From positions 124,001 to 188,000 of the forward strand of contig NZ_AUKI01000016.1 in the NCBI RefSeq assembly GCF_000424665.1: 64,000 nucleotides of DNA, in the 5' to 3' direction. The notes beneath the pieces were generated by a model. The model saw nothing but the letters and a program-made list of their open reading frames with translations, ran no database searches and was not told where the DNA came from. This document shows, piece after piece, positions 16,022-24,137 of this stretch; within the stretch, counting starts at the first letter, position 1; each line of letters opens with the position of its first letter. The stretch is from Salinimicrobium terrae DSM 17865 (GTDB lineage Bacteria; Bacteroidota; Bacteroidia; Flavobacteriales; Flavobacteriaceae). Both the position numbers and the translations under genes were made by a program.

Positions 16022-17165
16022 TTTTCTGTAGCAGGATCTCTATAGTAGTTCCCTTATTGATCTCGCTTTTCAACACGCGGATTCTTCCCCGGTGGTATTT
16101 TTCAATGATCCTTTTGGAAAGAGACAATCCAAGTCCCCAACCTCTTTTTTTAGTGGTATAACCGGGCTCAAAGATCTGTTTGAATTTACTTTTTGGAATT
16201 CCTTTCCCGGTATCGCTTATCAGGATATGAACATTTTTAGGATCCTGTTTCAGCTTTATTTCCAGTGATCCTTTTCCTTTCATAGCATCGATGGCATTTT
16301 TCACCAGATTTTCAATGGTCCAGCTATAAAGCTGAGCATTCAGGTTTACCATGATTTTTTCTTCAGGAAGGGCAAGGTGGAATTTGATGAGTTTTGAGCT
16401 TCGGGCTTTGAGGTAATCAAAGGAGTCCCGGGTTTTTTCAACAATATCTTCTGGTTCGAGCGTGGGAGCCGAACCAATTTTGGAAAATCTTTCAGTAATT
16501 GTTTTAAGACGATCAACATCTTTTTCTATTTCTGTTATATAGGAAGGATTTACCTTTTCTACCTTCAGGATCTCTGTCCAGCCAATGAGTGAGGAAAGTG
16601 GAGTGCCAATTTGGTGTGCAGTCTCTTTTGCCATTCCTGCCCAAAGCTTATTTTGTTCACTGCTTTTGGTGGTCCTGTAGAAGAAATAGATCACTGCAAT
16701 AAAAAGAATAATGATTAAAATAAGGGCCAGCGGATAATATTTCAATTTGGTAAGCATAGGGGAATCGCCGTAAAAAACCTGGTTCACGCGTCCTTCGCCC
16801 AAATCCATTTCTATAGGTTCATTGGTCCCCCTTAAATCACTAAGATAATCCTGAAGTTTTTCTTCACTCGACATAACCTCCTCGGGAATATTCATGGCGT
16901 CCTCTATTTCACCATTTTCGTTTACGAGGATTGTGGGTATACTTGAATTGCTGTTGATGATCTCCAGGTAGAGGTCTAATCCGGTATCTGTATCTACCTG
17001 GTCCAGGTAGACCTGTGCAGATGCCCATATATTCATCTTCACCCGCTCCTCCTCTTTGATTCGCTGAAAAAAGGCAACGGCATTCCAAACGATGAGACTA
17101 ACTATAACTAAGGAAGAAAGGATTATGAACCAGCGGCGAAAGTTTCGTTTGTCTGAAAACCTCAT
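16005..17165 (-). CDS. Membrane sensor histidine kinase
   Basis: A 386-residue kinase with a membrane helix (about 12-33), a periplasmic domain of about 110 residues (34-142), a second helix (143-163), then a HisKA domain with His184 in 'ETAHQIGTPLSSLIGW' and an ATPase domain with 'NLVKNAIDA', 'DTGKGIP' and 'GWGLGLSLSKRI'. The 'HQIGTPLSSL' form of the H box is typical of a Bacteroidota subfamily. No regulator gene adjoins it, so it is an orphan kinase here. Divergent from the flavin reductase gene. Confidence 0.92.
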   Translation of the reverse strand: MRFSDKRNFRRWFIILSSLVIVSLIVWNAVAFFQRIKEEERVKMNIWASAQVYLDQVDTDTGLDLYLEIINSNSSIPTILVNENGEIEDAMNIPEEVMSSEEKLQDYLSDLRGTNEPIEMDLGEGRVNQVFYGDSPMLTKLKYYPLALILIIILFIAVIYFFYRTTKSSEQNKLWAGMAKETAHQIGTPLSSLIGWTEILKVEKVNPSYITEIEKDVDRLKTITERFSKIGSAPTLEPEDIVEKTRDSFDYLKARSSKLIKFHLALPEEKIMVNLNAQLYSWTIENLVKNAIDAMKGKGSLEIKLKQDPKNVHILISDTGKGIPKSKFKQIFEPGYTTKKRGWGLGLSLSKRIIEKYHRGRIRVLKSEINKGTTIEILLQKTKTAA

Positions 17166-17253
17166 GAAGGCAGGGCTTAAATTGCATTAAATATAAGCGT
17201 TTTATGTAGATTATTATTGTGCGGGTGATTTTTCATCTCTTGACATGTTTCGT

Positions 17254-17261
17254 TACCTTTG
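17254..17261 (+). promoter_or_regulatory. -7 box for the flavin reductase operon
   Basis: TACCTTTG matches TAnnTTTG, 14 bp before the chosen ATG at 17276, which implies a very short leader. It also argues against the GTG start at 17219. Confidence 0.45.
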
Positions 17262-17275
17262 ACAAAATCCTGAGT

Positions 17276-18154
17276 ATGCTTTCCATAGATCCCAAAGAAA
17301 TTCCGGTTCCAAAGTTACACCAGTACCTGCTTGGAGCAGTAGGACCAAGACCTATTGCTTTTGCCAGTACTGTGGATGACCAGGGAAGGCCGAATTTGTC
17401 ACCTTTTAGTTTTTTTAATGTTTTTGGAGCGAATCCTCCTATTCTTATTTTCTCGCCCGCCCGTCGTGGAAGAGACAACACAGTAAAACATACCTATAAC
17501 AATTCCAAAGCTACAGGCGAGGTGGTGATCAACGTGGTGAATTATGACCTTGTCCAACAGGTCTCTCTTTCAAGTACAGAATATGACGAAGGCGTTAATG
17601 AATTTGTAAAGGCAGGGCTTACCATGCTGGAATCTGAAATTGTAAAACCTTATAGGGTTAAAGAATCGCCTGTACAATTTGAATGCAGGATCAATGAGAT
17701 CGTGGAAACCGGAAGTGAAGGCGGTGCTGGTAATCTTGTAATTTGTGAGGTGCTAAAAATGCATATTCACGAAGACATTTTAGATGAAAATGGCTATATT
17801 GATCAGCACAAAATTGACCTGGTAGCAAGGATGGGTGGCAACTGGTATACCCGCGCCACGCCGGGAATGTTCGAAGTTCCAAAGCCGTTGCAGACTCTTG
17901 GAATAGGTATTGATGCCATTGCCGAAGAGATCCGGAACAGCAGGTATTTAACCGGTAATGATCTTGGTAAACTGGGTAATGTGGAACGGCTGCCATCAGC
18001 AGAAGAAGTTGAGGAGTTTATGAATGGAAATTCTGAACTTTCAGAATTAGTGAAGCAGGGGAACGAGGAAAAAGTCTATTCTAAAGCAAAAGAATATTTA
18101 GAAAAAGATAATCCGGGGACCGCCTGGAAAATATTATTAGCAAAAAACGTTTGA
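17276..18154 (+). CDS. Flavin reductase-like FMN-binding family protein
   Basis: A 292-residue protein of the flavin_reduct domain family, which binds FMN and usually reduces it with NAD(P)H or serves a partner oxygenase. 'LLGAVGPRPIAFASTVDDQG', 'NLSPFSFFNVFGANPPILIF' and 'GEVVINVVNYDLV' form the split-barrel flavin site; 'RMGGNWYTR' is typical of this subgroup. The C-terminal 70 residues are helical and not part of the domain. The start at 17276 leaves out 19 residues without family character. DUF3127 follows one base later. Confidence 0.88.
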   Translation: MLSIDPKEIPVPKLHQYLLGAVGPRPIAFASTVDDQGRPNLSPFSFFNVFGANPPILIFSPARRGRDNTVKHTYNNSKATGEVVINVVNYDLVQQVSLSSTEYDEGVNEFVKAGLTMLESEIVKPYRVKESPVQFECRINEIVETGSEGGAGNLVICEVLKMHIHEDILDENGYIDQHKIDLVARMGGNWYTRATPGMFEVPKPLQTLGIGIDAIAEEIRNSRYLTGNDLGKLGNVERLPSAEEVEEFMNGNSELSELVKQGNEEKVYSKAKEYLEKDNPGTAWKILLAKNV

Positions 18155-18155
18155 T

Positions 18156-18527
18156 ATGGAAGTACAAGGAAAAATTAAAATGATTGGACAAACCCAAACC
18201 TTCGGAAGCAACGGGTTTAGAAAGAGAGAAGTAGTAGTAACAACAGAGGAGCAGTATCCACAACACATAATGGTGGAATTTGTGCAGGACAAATGTGAGC
18301 TTCTGGACAACTACGCTGTAGGTCAGCCTGTGAAGATAGGAGTGAATCTACGTGGACGCGAGTGGGTGAACCCACAGGGAGAGACAAAATACTTCAACTC
18401 TATTCAAGGGTGGAGAATCGAGAATCTTGCCGCTCAAAACCAGGGCGGATCTGCGGTACCTCCTGCAGACCAGTTTGAACCAGCCAATAATCTCAATGAC
18501 GAAGATTACGACGATTTACCTTTTTAA
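18156..18527 (+). CDS. DUF3127 family protein with an SSB-like acidic tail
   Basis: A 123-residue protein of DUF3127, found in Bacteroidota and some of their phages. The N-terminal about 85 residues look like an OB-fold beta barrel ('MEVQGKIKMIGQTQTFGS', 'FRKREVVVTTEEQYPQHIMV', 'VNPQGETKYFNSIQGWRI'). A Gln/Pro/Asn-rich linker then leads to the ending 'DEDYDDLPF', which closely resembles the DDDIPF tip by which SSB recruits DNA-repair partners. A single-strand DNA-binding or SSB-mimicking role is inference. It follows the flavin reductase after one base. Confidence 0.8.
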   Translation: MEVQGKIKMIGQTQTFGSNGFRKREVVVTTEEQYPQHIMVEFVQDKCELLDNYAVGQPVKIGVNLRGREWVNPQGETKYFNSIQGWRIENLAAQNQGGSAVPPADQFEPANNLNDEDYDDLPF

Positions 18528-18547
18528 GGTAGAGAGCAGGAAATAAT

Positions 18548-18580
18548 AAAAGCCTCGTTTCGAAAGATCCGGGGCTTTTT
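18548..18580 (+). terminator. Terminator after DUF3127
   Basis: AAAAGCCTCG pairs with CGGGGCTTTT (one G-T pair) across a 12-base loop, followed by T bases. Confidence 0.8.
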
Positions 18581-18628
18581 GCATTGAATGTTTGATTAAT
18601 TTTCACTTCTTAAAAAGAGTATTATACC

Positions 18629-19267
18629 TTGAAATTCTTAGGACCACAAGACGATTTCCCTTCAACTAGAGAAGCAACAGAAGAAGGTTTACTGGCTATT
18701 GGCGGGGATCTGTCACCCGAAAGACTTATGGCGGCTTATTCCCGCGGGATCTTTCCGTGGTACGAAGAGGGGCAGCCAATCCTTTGGTGGAATCCCAATC
18801 CCAGAATGGTGCTTTTTCCGGAGAACCTCAAGGTATCAAAAAGTATGAAACAGCTGTTGAAAAAGGAAGCTTTTGAGGTAAGTTATAATTCAGCTTTTTC
18901 AGAAGTAATAGACAATTGTGCGATGATCAAAAGACCGGGACAGCAAGGCACCTGGATAACCCCTGAAATGAAAGAGGCTTATCTCTCCCTTTACCAAAGA
19001 GGTATAGCAATTTCAGTCGAAGTTTGGAGAAATAACGAGCTCGTAGGTGGTCTCTACGGGATTTACCTCAGGGACAAAAAAATCTTTTGTGGGGAAAGTA
19101 TGTTTACAAAAGTGAGCAATGCATCGAAATATGGGTTCATACATTTGGTAAGGGAGCTAAAAAAAGAGGGACTCAGGTTAATAGATTGCCAGATGTATAC
19201 TCCACATCTCGCTAGCCTGGGTGCAGGAGAAATTCCCAGAAGTCTGTTCCTTAAATATTTAAATTAA
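18629..19267 (+). CDS. aat: Leucyl/phenylalanyl-tRNA--protein transferase
   Basis: Adds Leu or Phe from charged tRNA to proteins with N-terminal Lys or Arg, marking them for ClpAP under the N-end rule. The 212-residue protein has the diagnostic 'GLLAIGGDLSPERLMAAYSR', 'GIFPWYEEGQPILWWNPNPR' and 'FCGESMFT'. It must begin at the TTG at 18629, because a stop codon lies five codons upstream and no ATG fits. Its last four bases overlap the convergent DUF2490 gene. Confidence 0.95.
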   Translation: MKFLGPQDDFPSTREATEEGLLAIGGDLSPERLMAAYSRGIFPWYEEGQPILWWNPNPRMVLFPENLKVSKSMKQLLKKEAFEVSYNSAFSEVIDNCAMIKRPGQQGTWITPEMKEAYLSLYQRGIAISVEVWRNNELVGGLYGIYLRDKKIFCGESMFTKVSNASKYGFIHLVRELKKEGLRLIDCQMYTPHLASLGAGEIPRSLFLKYLN

Positions 19268-19953
19268 AGCTGTAAACTTGCTCCACTATATATGTAGAAT
19301 TCGCTTACTGGAGCACTGGTATAATTTTCCCGTCGCAGTTCTGCCCCAATCCTTAAATTCAGATTTTCAAAAGAAGAATTTCCAATCAGGAAAGCAAAGT
19401 AGTGACCTATCTGCGGCCGTAGATCTTTTATCATGCTGTAAAGAAATTCGGTTGAAAGGCTAAGGCTAAAATTTTTATTAAGAGGTTTAGAAATGCCAAA
19501 TCTGTATCTTACTCTGTAAGTCGTGAGCTCGCGGAAACGCTGTTCAAATCTCAGCCTATGCGCAGGAGTTAAGAATATTCCCCGATGTTTATAGCTAAAC
19601 TGCTGAGTGATTCTTAATTCATCGTGACGGGAATCTTCAAAAGCCTCTATAAACCGGTAACGTATGCCAAGGCCCCCGGTAGAATTTTCGCCTAGTCTAT
19701 AGGAGGTAAGGTGATTTAATTCAAGGTACTGTTGTTCATTTTTCTTTATTTGCTCTCCGTTTGCTTCACTGTAGAAAAGATACCTGTTCGCAATTCCAAA
19801 GGAAAATTTCCATTCATTGTGTGAGGGAAGAGTGACATCAAATTCCGGCTCCCAAAAGAGAGTTTTCGGAGTTTGGCCCTGTGCTATGTTTAAACCTCCT
19901 AAAAATGTTGCTGAAAAAACAAGCATCGAAAAATGCCATTTTTGAAACATCAT
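19264..19953 (-). CDS. DUF2490 outer-membrane beta-barrel protein
   Basis: A 229-residue predicted outer-membrane protein. A signal peptide (about 1-26, ending 'IAQGQ') precedes alternating amphipathic strands such as 'EWKFSFGIANRYLFY', 'STGGLGIRYRFIEAF' and 'FSLSLSTEFLYSMI', with the aromatic/Leu C-terminus 'FYIYSGASLQL'. The domain is DUF2490, of unknown function. It ends a seven-gene operon. The dispersed palindrome at 19929-19943 falls inside the signal peptide and encodes its 'KWHF' stretch. Two adjacent ATG codons make the start uncertain by one residue. Confidence 0.82.
   Translation of the reverse strand: MMFQKWHFSMLVFSATFLGGLNIAQGQTPKTLFWEPEFDVTLPSHNEWKFSFGIANRYLFYSEANGEQIKKNEQQYLELNHLTSYRLGENSTGGLGIRYRFIEAFEDSRHDELRITQQFSYKHRGIFLTPAHRLRFEQRFRELTTYRVRYRFGISKPLNKNFSLSLSTEFLYSMIKDLRPQIGHYFAFLIGNSSFENLNLRIGAELRRENYTSAPVSEFYIYSGASLQL
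19929..19943. repeat. Dispersed palindrome AAAAATG-N-CATTTTT, exact copy in a coding region
   Basis: Exact 7+1+7 palindrome with centre C, inside the start of the DUF2490 gene. Confidence 0.7.
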
Positions 19954-19957
19954 ATTT

Positions 19958-20542
19958 TTAATTTTTTGAAAGATCTCTCACTTCAAGGTGCCTAAAGCAT
20001 TTGGTCACATGATCATTGACCATTCCGGTAGCCTGCATATGAGCATACACAACCGTTGGTCCCACAAATTTAAATCCTCTCTTTTTTAAGTCTTTGCTAA
20101 GGGTTATACTAACAGGAGTGGTGGCCGGCACTTCTTTAAAATGTTGCCATTCATTTTGTACAGGCTTGTAATCGACAAAGCTCCAAATATACTCTGAAAA
20201 ACTCCCGAACTCCTCCTGTACCATAATAAAAGCTTGTGCATTTGTAACTGCAGCACGAATTTTTGCGCCATTTCTTATGATGCCACTATTTTGCATGAGG
20301 TCATCGATTTTTTCTTCAGGATAATTCGCCATCCTTTGATAATCAAAGTTATCAAAAGCTTTTCTAAAATTTTCCCTTTTTCGAAGAATAGTGATCCAAC
20401 TCAATCCCGCCTGAAATGTTTCCAGGATCAAAAATTCAAAAATTGCAGCATCATCTTTTAAAGGCACGCCCCATTCCAGGTCGTGATAGGCTTCATACAA
20501 AGGGTCACCCACGCACCAGTCGCAACGGATCTTTTCTTCCAT
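19958..20542 (-). CDS. tag: DNA-3-methyladenine glycosylase I
   Basis: Base-excision repair enzyme that removes 3-methyladenine from alkylated DNA. The 194-residue protein has the Tag layout: the zinc 'snap' residues Cys7 and His20 and the C-terminal His-x3-Cys in 'MVNDHVTKCFRH', 'DLEWGVP' (about 21-27), and the helix-hairpin-helix core 'LILETFQAGLSWITILRKRE'. The gene overlaps the stop of the TonB-like gene by one base. Confidence 0.95.
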   Translation of the reverse strand: MEEKIRCDWCVGDPLYEAYHDLEWGVPLKDDAAIFEFLILETFQAGLSWITILRKRENFRKAFDNFDYQRMANYPEEKIDDLMQNSGIIRNGAKIRAAVTNAQAFIMVQEEFGSFSEYIWSFVDYKPVQNEWQHFKEVPATTPVSITLSKDLKKRGFKFVGPTVVYAHMQATGMVNDHVTKCFRHLEVRDLSKN

Positions 20543-21267
20543 TAATTCTGAAAATTATAAGTTATTGTGCCGGGTTGGGAATCCCTGCCCGCAAGCCTGG
20601 TAAATTTTGCGTTTGCTGCATATTCCATTGCCATATTTTCAAGGCATTCATTAGAAGTGGAAGAAGCATTCTTATTAATTGAGGTCTTCACCACGTCTCC
20701 CGAAGAATTCACAGTAATGTTTACCACGACCCTTCCACGGGTATCGCAGGTATAAATAGGATTAGGAATATCAATGGCCGTTCTTCCCAGGAGAGAAAAA
20801 GAAATGGAGCTGTTTCTCATGGAGCCTGGTTGAATGGAAGTTTCTTTACTGCTGTTATTTCCTTCTGAAGCTTTCCTTCTTTCCTCTGTTTTGCTATTTC
20901 TTACGACTACCTGGCCTTTTGCAGGTTCTGTAGATTCTTCTTCTGAAGCTTCCTGTTCCGCGGCATTCTTTTCAAAAATTTCATCTAATCTTGATTCAAG
21001 ATTTCTCTGACTTTCTTCCTGATTTTGATTGAAAGCCTGGTGAGTTTGCACCGATGGATTTGGAGGTTGAGGTTCAACCGGCTCCTGTTCTTCGGGCTCG
21101 GGTTGCTCTTCTTCAGCAACAGGGGGTCGCAATTCATTTAGTTCAATAAGAGTTTCCCGAATCTTTTTTGATTCGTTGGAGATGTTGATGTTGTACATGG
21201 ACAAGATCAAAATTGAAAATATAAGGGTGGTAATGATCAGTGCCTTATGTCGGTCGAAAAAATCCAT
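20542..21267 (-). CDS. TonB-like energy transducer family protein
   Basis: A 241-residue protein with a short cytoplasmic N-terminus, one membrane anchor (about 10-30), an acidic Pro/Glu-rich linker ('EEEQPEPEEQEPVEPQPPNP', about 52-71), a Glu-rich helical stretch, and a compact C-terminal domain. In that domain 'CDTRGRVVVNITVNSSGDVV' resembles the TonB box-binding fold. It would span the periplasm and couple the proton-motive force to outer-membrane receptors, or act as a scaffold. ExbB/ExbD genes are not in the window. Confidence 0.75.
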   Translation of the reverse strand: MDFFDRHKALIITTLIFSILILSMYNINISNESKKIRETLIELNELRPPVAEEEQPEPEEQEPVEPQPPNPSVQTHQAFNQNQEESQRNLESRLDEIFEKNAAEQEASEEESTEPAKGQVVVRNSKTEERRKASEGNNSSKETSIQPGSMRNSSISFSLLGRTAIDIPNPIYTCDTRGRVVVNITVNSSGDVVKTSINKNASSTSNECLENMAMEYAANAKFTRLAGRDSQPGTITYNFQN

Positions 21268-21270
21268 TTT

Positions 21271-21975
21271 TTAAGTTTCCTCCTTAAGGGAAAGATACTC
21301 ATTTACAAACGAATCCACTGTTAAGGCATTTTCAACTTTATAATCTCCGATACGAGTTCTGCGAAGGGAGGAAAGATATGCTCCGGTGTTAAGATGCTTC
21401 CCAAAATCAAAGGCGAGACTACGAATATAGGTGCCTTTGCTGCACACCACTCTAAAATGTACTTTTAGAAGCTCAATTTTGGTGATCTCAAATTCTGAAA
21501 TGTTCACAGTACGGGTTGGAATTTCAACCTCTTCTCCACTTCGGGCGTACTCATAGAGCCTTTTTCCGTCTTTCTTTAAGGCTGAAAAAACAGGCGGCCG
21601 CTGCTGAATATCTCCCAAAAAGGTTTTTGTTGCTTCATGAATTCCTTCCGGAGTCAAATGTTCCGTAGGAAAAGTTTCATCTACTTTGGTTTCCATATCA
21701 AAGGAAGGCGTCGTTGCTCCAAGAGTAAAGGTGCCGGTGTATTCTTTTTCCTGCCCCTGAAGGCTTTCAATTAATTTAGTTGATTTTCCGGTACAAAGAA
21801 TGAGTAATCCTGAAGCCAGTGGATCTAAAGTTCCGGCATGGCCAACTTTGATCTTTTTTATCCTGAAGTTCCTTTTTATAAGCCATCTCACCTTGTTCAC
21901 CAGTTGAAAGGAGGTCCATTCCAGTGGTTTATCGAATAACAGGATCTGTCCGGCTTTAAATTCTTCTTCAGTCAT
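21271..21975 (-). CDS. truB: tRNA pseudouridine(55) synthase TruB
   Basis: Makes the conserved pseudouridine-55 in the T loop of tRNAs. The 234-residue protein has the catalytic Asp51 in 'VGHAGTLDPLASGLL', the N-terminal 'LLFDKPLEWTSFQLVNKVR', and 'PPVFSALKKDGKRLYEYAR' and 'VVCSKGTYIRSLAFDFG' for tRNA binding. It lacks a C-terminal PUA extension, giving the compact form. Two bases separate it from uppP upstream. Confidence 0.96.
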   Translation of the reverse strand: MTEEEFKAGQILLFDKPLEWTSFQLVNKVRWLIKRNFRIKKIKVGHAGTLDPLASGLLILCTGKSTKLIESLQGQEKEYTGTFTLGATTPSFDMETKVDETFPTEHLTPEGIHEATKTFLGDIQQRPPVFSALKKDGKRLYEYARSGEEVEIPTRTVNISEFEITKIELLKVHFRVVCSKGTYIRSLAFDFGKHLNTGAYLSSLRRTRIGDYKVENALTVDSFVNEYLSLKEET

Positions 21976-21977
21976 TG

Positions 21978-22778
21978 TTAGGTGGCAAAGTAATATTCAT
22001 AAGTGATCGCTATAACTCCTACTATGAAGCAATAAATAGCGAAGTAGGAAAGTTTGCTCTTACGAACCAGGGAGATCATCCAGGTACAGGCTGCATAACC
22101 TGCAATAAATGCGGCAATAAACCCGGCTAAGAGAGGCATGGGTTCAATAGTTGTACTGGTAAGATCTCCGCTTAAGAGATCTTTAGCGATCTTTCCTAAA
22201 ATTAACGGAACGACCATAAGAAAGGAGAAACGGGCGGCTTTTCCCTTGTCATTACCCAACAGGACAGAAGTAGAAATAGTGGCTCCACTTCTTGAAATTC
22301 CGGGTAAGATAGCTATGGCCTGTGCGATGCCAATAACGATACTGTCTTTGTAACTTACAGGTTTACCGGTATGTTTTGCCCTGTCGGCTAACCACAGCAA
22401 CAGGGAAGTGATCAAAAGCATAAAACCAACAAAAGTGAGATTTCCTCCAAAAAGAGATTCGAGTTCTTCTTCAAACATCAACCCGATAATGACTGCGGGG
22501 ATCATTGAGAGAATGATCTTTACAGAAAATTTAGTTTCATCATTCCACTTAAATGAAAATAGACCACGGAAAATTTCGGCCACATCTTTCCTGAAAACTA
22601 CAATTGTACTCAAAGCGGTTGCAAAGTGCAGGACTACGGTGATCATTAAGGACTCCTCCGGCATACTTTGGTCTCCTAAAAGAGCTTTTCCGATTTCAAG
22701 ATGTCCGCTTGAGGAGACAGGCAAAAATTCAGTAAGTCCCTGGATTATTCCAAGAACAATGGCATCAATAACTTCCAT
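21978..22778 (-). CDS. uppP: Undecaprenyl-diphosphatase UppP (BacA)
   Basis: Inner-membrane phosphatase that recycles undecaprenyl diphosphate to the lipid carrier used for peptidoglycan and O-antigen; raised activity gives bacitracin resistance. The 266-residue polytopic protein carries both conserved sites, 'GLTEFLPVSSSGHLEIG' (about 14-30, Glu and His catalytic) and 'ILPGISRSGATISTS' (about 155-170). About eight hydrophobic segments are visible. Two bases separate it from each neighbour in the operon. Confidence 0.97.
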   Translation of the reverse strand: MEVIDAIVLGIIQGLTEFLPVSSSGHLEIGKALLGDQSMPEESLMITVVLHFATALSTIVVFRKDVAEIFRGLFSFKWNDETKFSVKIILSMIPAVIIGLMFEEELESLFGGNLTFVGFMLLITSLLLWLADRAKHTGKPVSYKDSIVIGIAQAIAILPGISRSGATISTSVLLGNDKGKAARFSFLMVVPLILGKIAKDLLSGDLTSTTIEPMPLLAGFIAAFIAGYAACTWMISLVRKSKLSYFAIYCFIVGVIAITYEYYFAT

Positions 22779-22780
22779 TA

Positions 22781-23056
22781 TTATTTTTGAGGGTTGAGAA
22801 GAATAGCATAGATTTCAATGGCAAAACCAATGAGCACCAAAGCAGGTGCGAGACGTATTCTTCTAAAATTGTAGATTTCGGGATTAAAAACATTGGGATC
22901 GTCGCTACCGCCACCGGCCATAAGGATAAAACCCAAAGCAATTACAGCTAAACCAATACCCATTACGATGTAGTTTTTCTTTTCGAAAACAAAACTGAGA
23001 TCCTGCTTGTGTAAAGGCTTTTTATTCTTGTTCATTTTGTCTTTGTTTTTAGCCAC
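22781..23056 (-). CDS. DUF3098 small membrane protein
   Basis: A 91-residue protein with a basic Asn/Lys-rich N-terminus, two hydrophobic helices ('YIVMGIGLAVIALGFILMAG' and 'APALVLIGFAIEIYAILL') and the Bacteroidota-specific loop 'GGGSDDPNVFNPEIYNFRRI'. It regularly sits between ftsX and uppP in this phylum, so it may serve the division or cell-wall machinery, but no activity is known. It appears to start with GTG at 23056; an ATG seven codons later is an alternative. Confidence 0.85.
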   Translation of the reverse strand: MAKNKDKMNKNKKPLHKQDLSFVFEKKNYIVMGIGLAVIALGFILMAGGGSDDPNVFNPEIYNFRRIRLAPALVLIGFAIEIYAILLNPQK

Positions 23057-23082
23057 CTGTGCCCGGATTTTATTAAGGTGTC

Positions 23083-23097
23083 AAAAATAGCATTTTT
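23083..23097. repeat. Dispersed palindrome variant (14/15)
   Basis: AAAAATAGCATTTTT, between ftsX and DUF3098. Confidence 0.5.
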
Positions 23098-23106
23098 AAA
23101 GCTGTT

Positions 23107-23985
23107 TTAATAATAAAGCTCATCGGTCTTTAAGTTCAGGAATCTTTGGGTGGCAAAGAAGGTGCTTAGCCATGTTATTACTGCTCCCATTAGAAAAATT
23201 CCAATGAACAATGCAGCCAGGATACTTGTATCACTTAAAAGTTCCAGTTCAGGAAAACTCTTGTTCATATAATAGAGGACAATGGCCATGCCTATTAAAG
23301 CAATAAACGCTCCTATCATTCCAAGTTTTACACTTTTAAGAATAAAGGGCCTCCTGATAAACCTCTTTGTAGCCCCCACCATTTGCATCGTCTTAATAAT
23401 AAATCTTTTGGAATAAACAGAGAGTCTTATGGAGCTGTTGATCAATAAAACAGCTATAAAAGTAAAGATGGCACTAATGGCCAGGATCCAGAAGCTTATT
23501 TTTGTCACATTTTCATTGAGAAGGGAGATTAGCGGTTTATCATAAACCACTTCGTCTACAAAACCTTTTGCGGTCAACTCTTCTGCTATTGTATCAATTT
23601 CCCCGGAGCTTATATAATCAGCTTTAAAATAAACATCAATTGAATTCTGGAGGGGGTTATAACCCAAAAACTCCATAAAATCTTCCCCTATTTCCTTACT
23701 GTGAGCCTCGGCGGCCTCTTCTTTAGTGACATAGGTTGTTGACTTGGTATATTCGGCTAAAGCAAGACTTTTGTTTAGCTGGGTGATCTCCACTTCTTTG
23801 GCGGTATCTTTCAGGTAAATAGTAAGAGCGATCTGTTCCTTAAAATGATCGGCTATTTTTTTGGCGTTGAGCACCAGAAGCCCCAGTAATCCAAGTAAAA
23901 AAAGGACCAGTGCTATACTGATCACGACCGAAAAATAAGAGGAAATAAGACGTCTTTTTTGATACTTTTCAAAAGATGAACTCAT
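23107..23985 (-). CDS. ftsX: Cell division protein FtsX
   Basis: Membrane half of the FtsEX ABC-type complex that links the division ring to peptidoglycan hydrolases. The 292-residue protein has one N-terminal helix (about 17-38), a large periplasmic domain (about 40-165) and three C-terminal helices, with 'VYSKRFIIKTMQMVGATKRF' before the last pair. The start at 23985 (MSSSFEKYQKRR) was preferred over one 75 bases upstream on family grounds. ftsE is not adjacent. It is the first gene of the minus operon running to 19264 and is divergent from leuS. Confidence 0.94.
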   Translation of the reverse strand: MSSSFEKYQKRRLISSYFSVVISIALVLFLLGLLGLLVLNAKKIADHFKEQIALTIYLKDTAKEVEITQLNKSLALAEYTKSTTYVTKEEAAEAHSKEIGEDFMEFLGYNPLQNSIDVYFKADYISSGEIDTIAEELTAKGFVDEVVYDKPLISLLNENVTKISFWILAISAIFTFIAVLLINSSIRLSVYSKRFIIKTMQMVGATKRFIRRPFILKSVKLGMIGAFIALIGMAIVLYYMNKSFPELELLSDTSILAALFIGIFLMGAVITWLSTFFATQRFLNLKTDELYY

Positions 23986-24076
23986 AGGGCGGCTGCGTAA
24001 ATTTGTGTAAAAATAAGAAAGTAAATCAATCCCTTTCTTTAAAACGATCAAACTTTTCACTTTCGTACATTAAACG

Positions 24077-24084
24077 TATTTTTG
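24077..24084 (+). promoter_or_regulatory. -7 box for leuS
   Basis: TATTTTTG matches TAnnTTTG, 53 bp before the leuS ATG. CTTTTC about 20 bp upstream is a weak -33. Confidence 0.5.
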
Positions 24085-24089
24085 CCCTG

Positions 24090-24108
24090 CTCCGGAAGGT
24101 TTCCGGAG
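24090..24108 (+). promoter_or_regulatory. Hairpin in the leuS leader
   Basis: CTCCGGAA and TTCCGGAG form a perfect 8-bp stem around GGT, starting 5 bp after the -7 box and so probably at the very 5' end of the mRNA. No T run follows, so it is more likely a stability or control element than a terminator. Confidence 0.45.
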
Positions 24109-24137
24109 GTGTAAAATTGTGACGCTGAATCATTAAA

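Noticed and set aside
17219-17275. GTG start 57 bases upstream for the flavin reductase
   Set aside because: A perfect -7 box lies inside that stretch, and the extra residues are not family-like.
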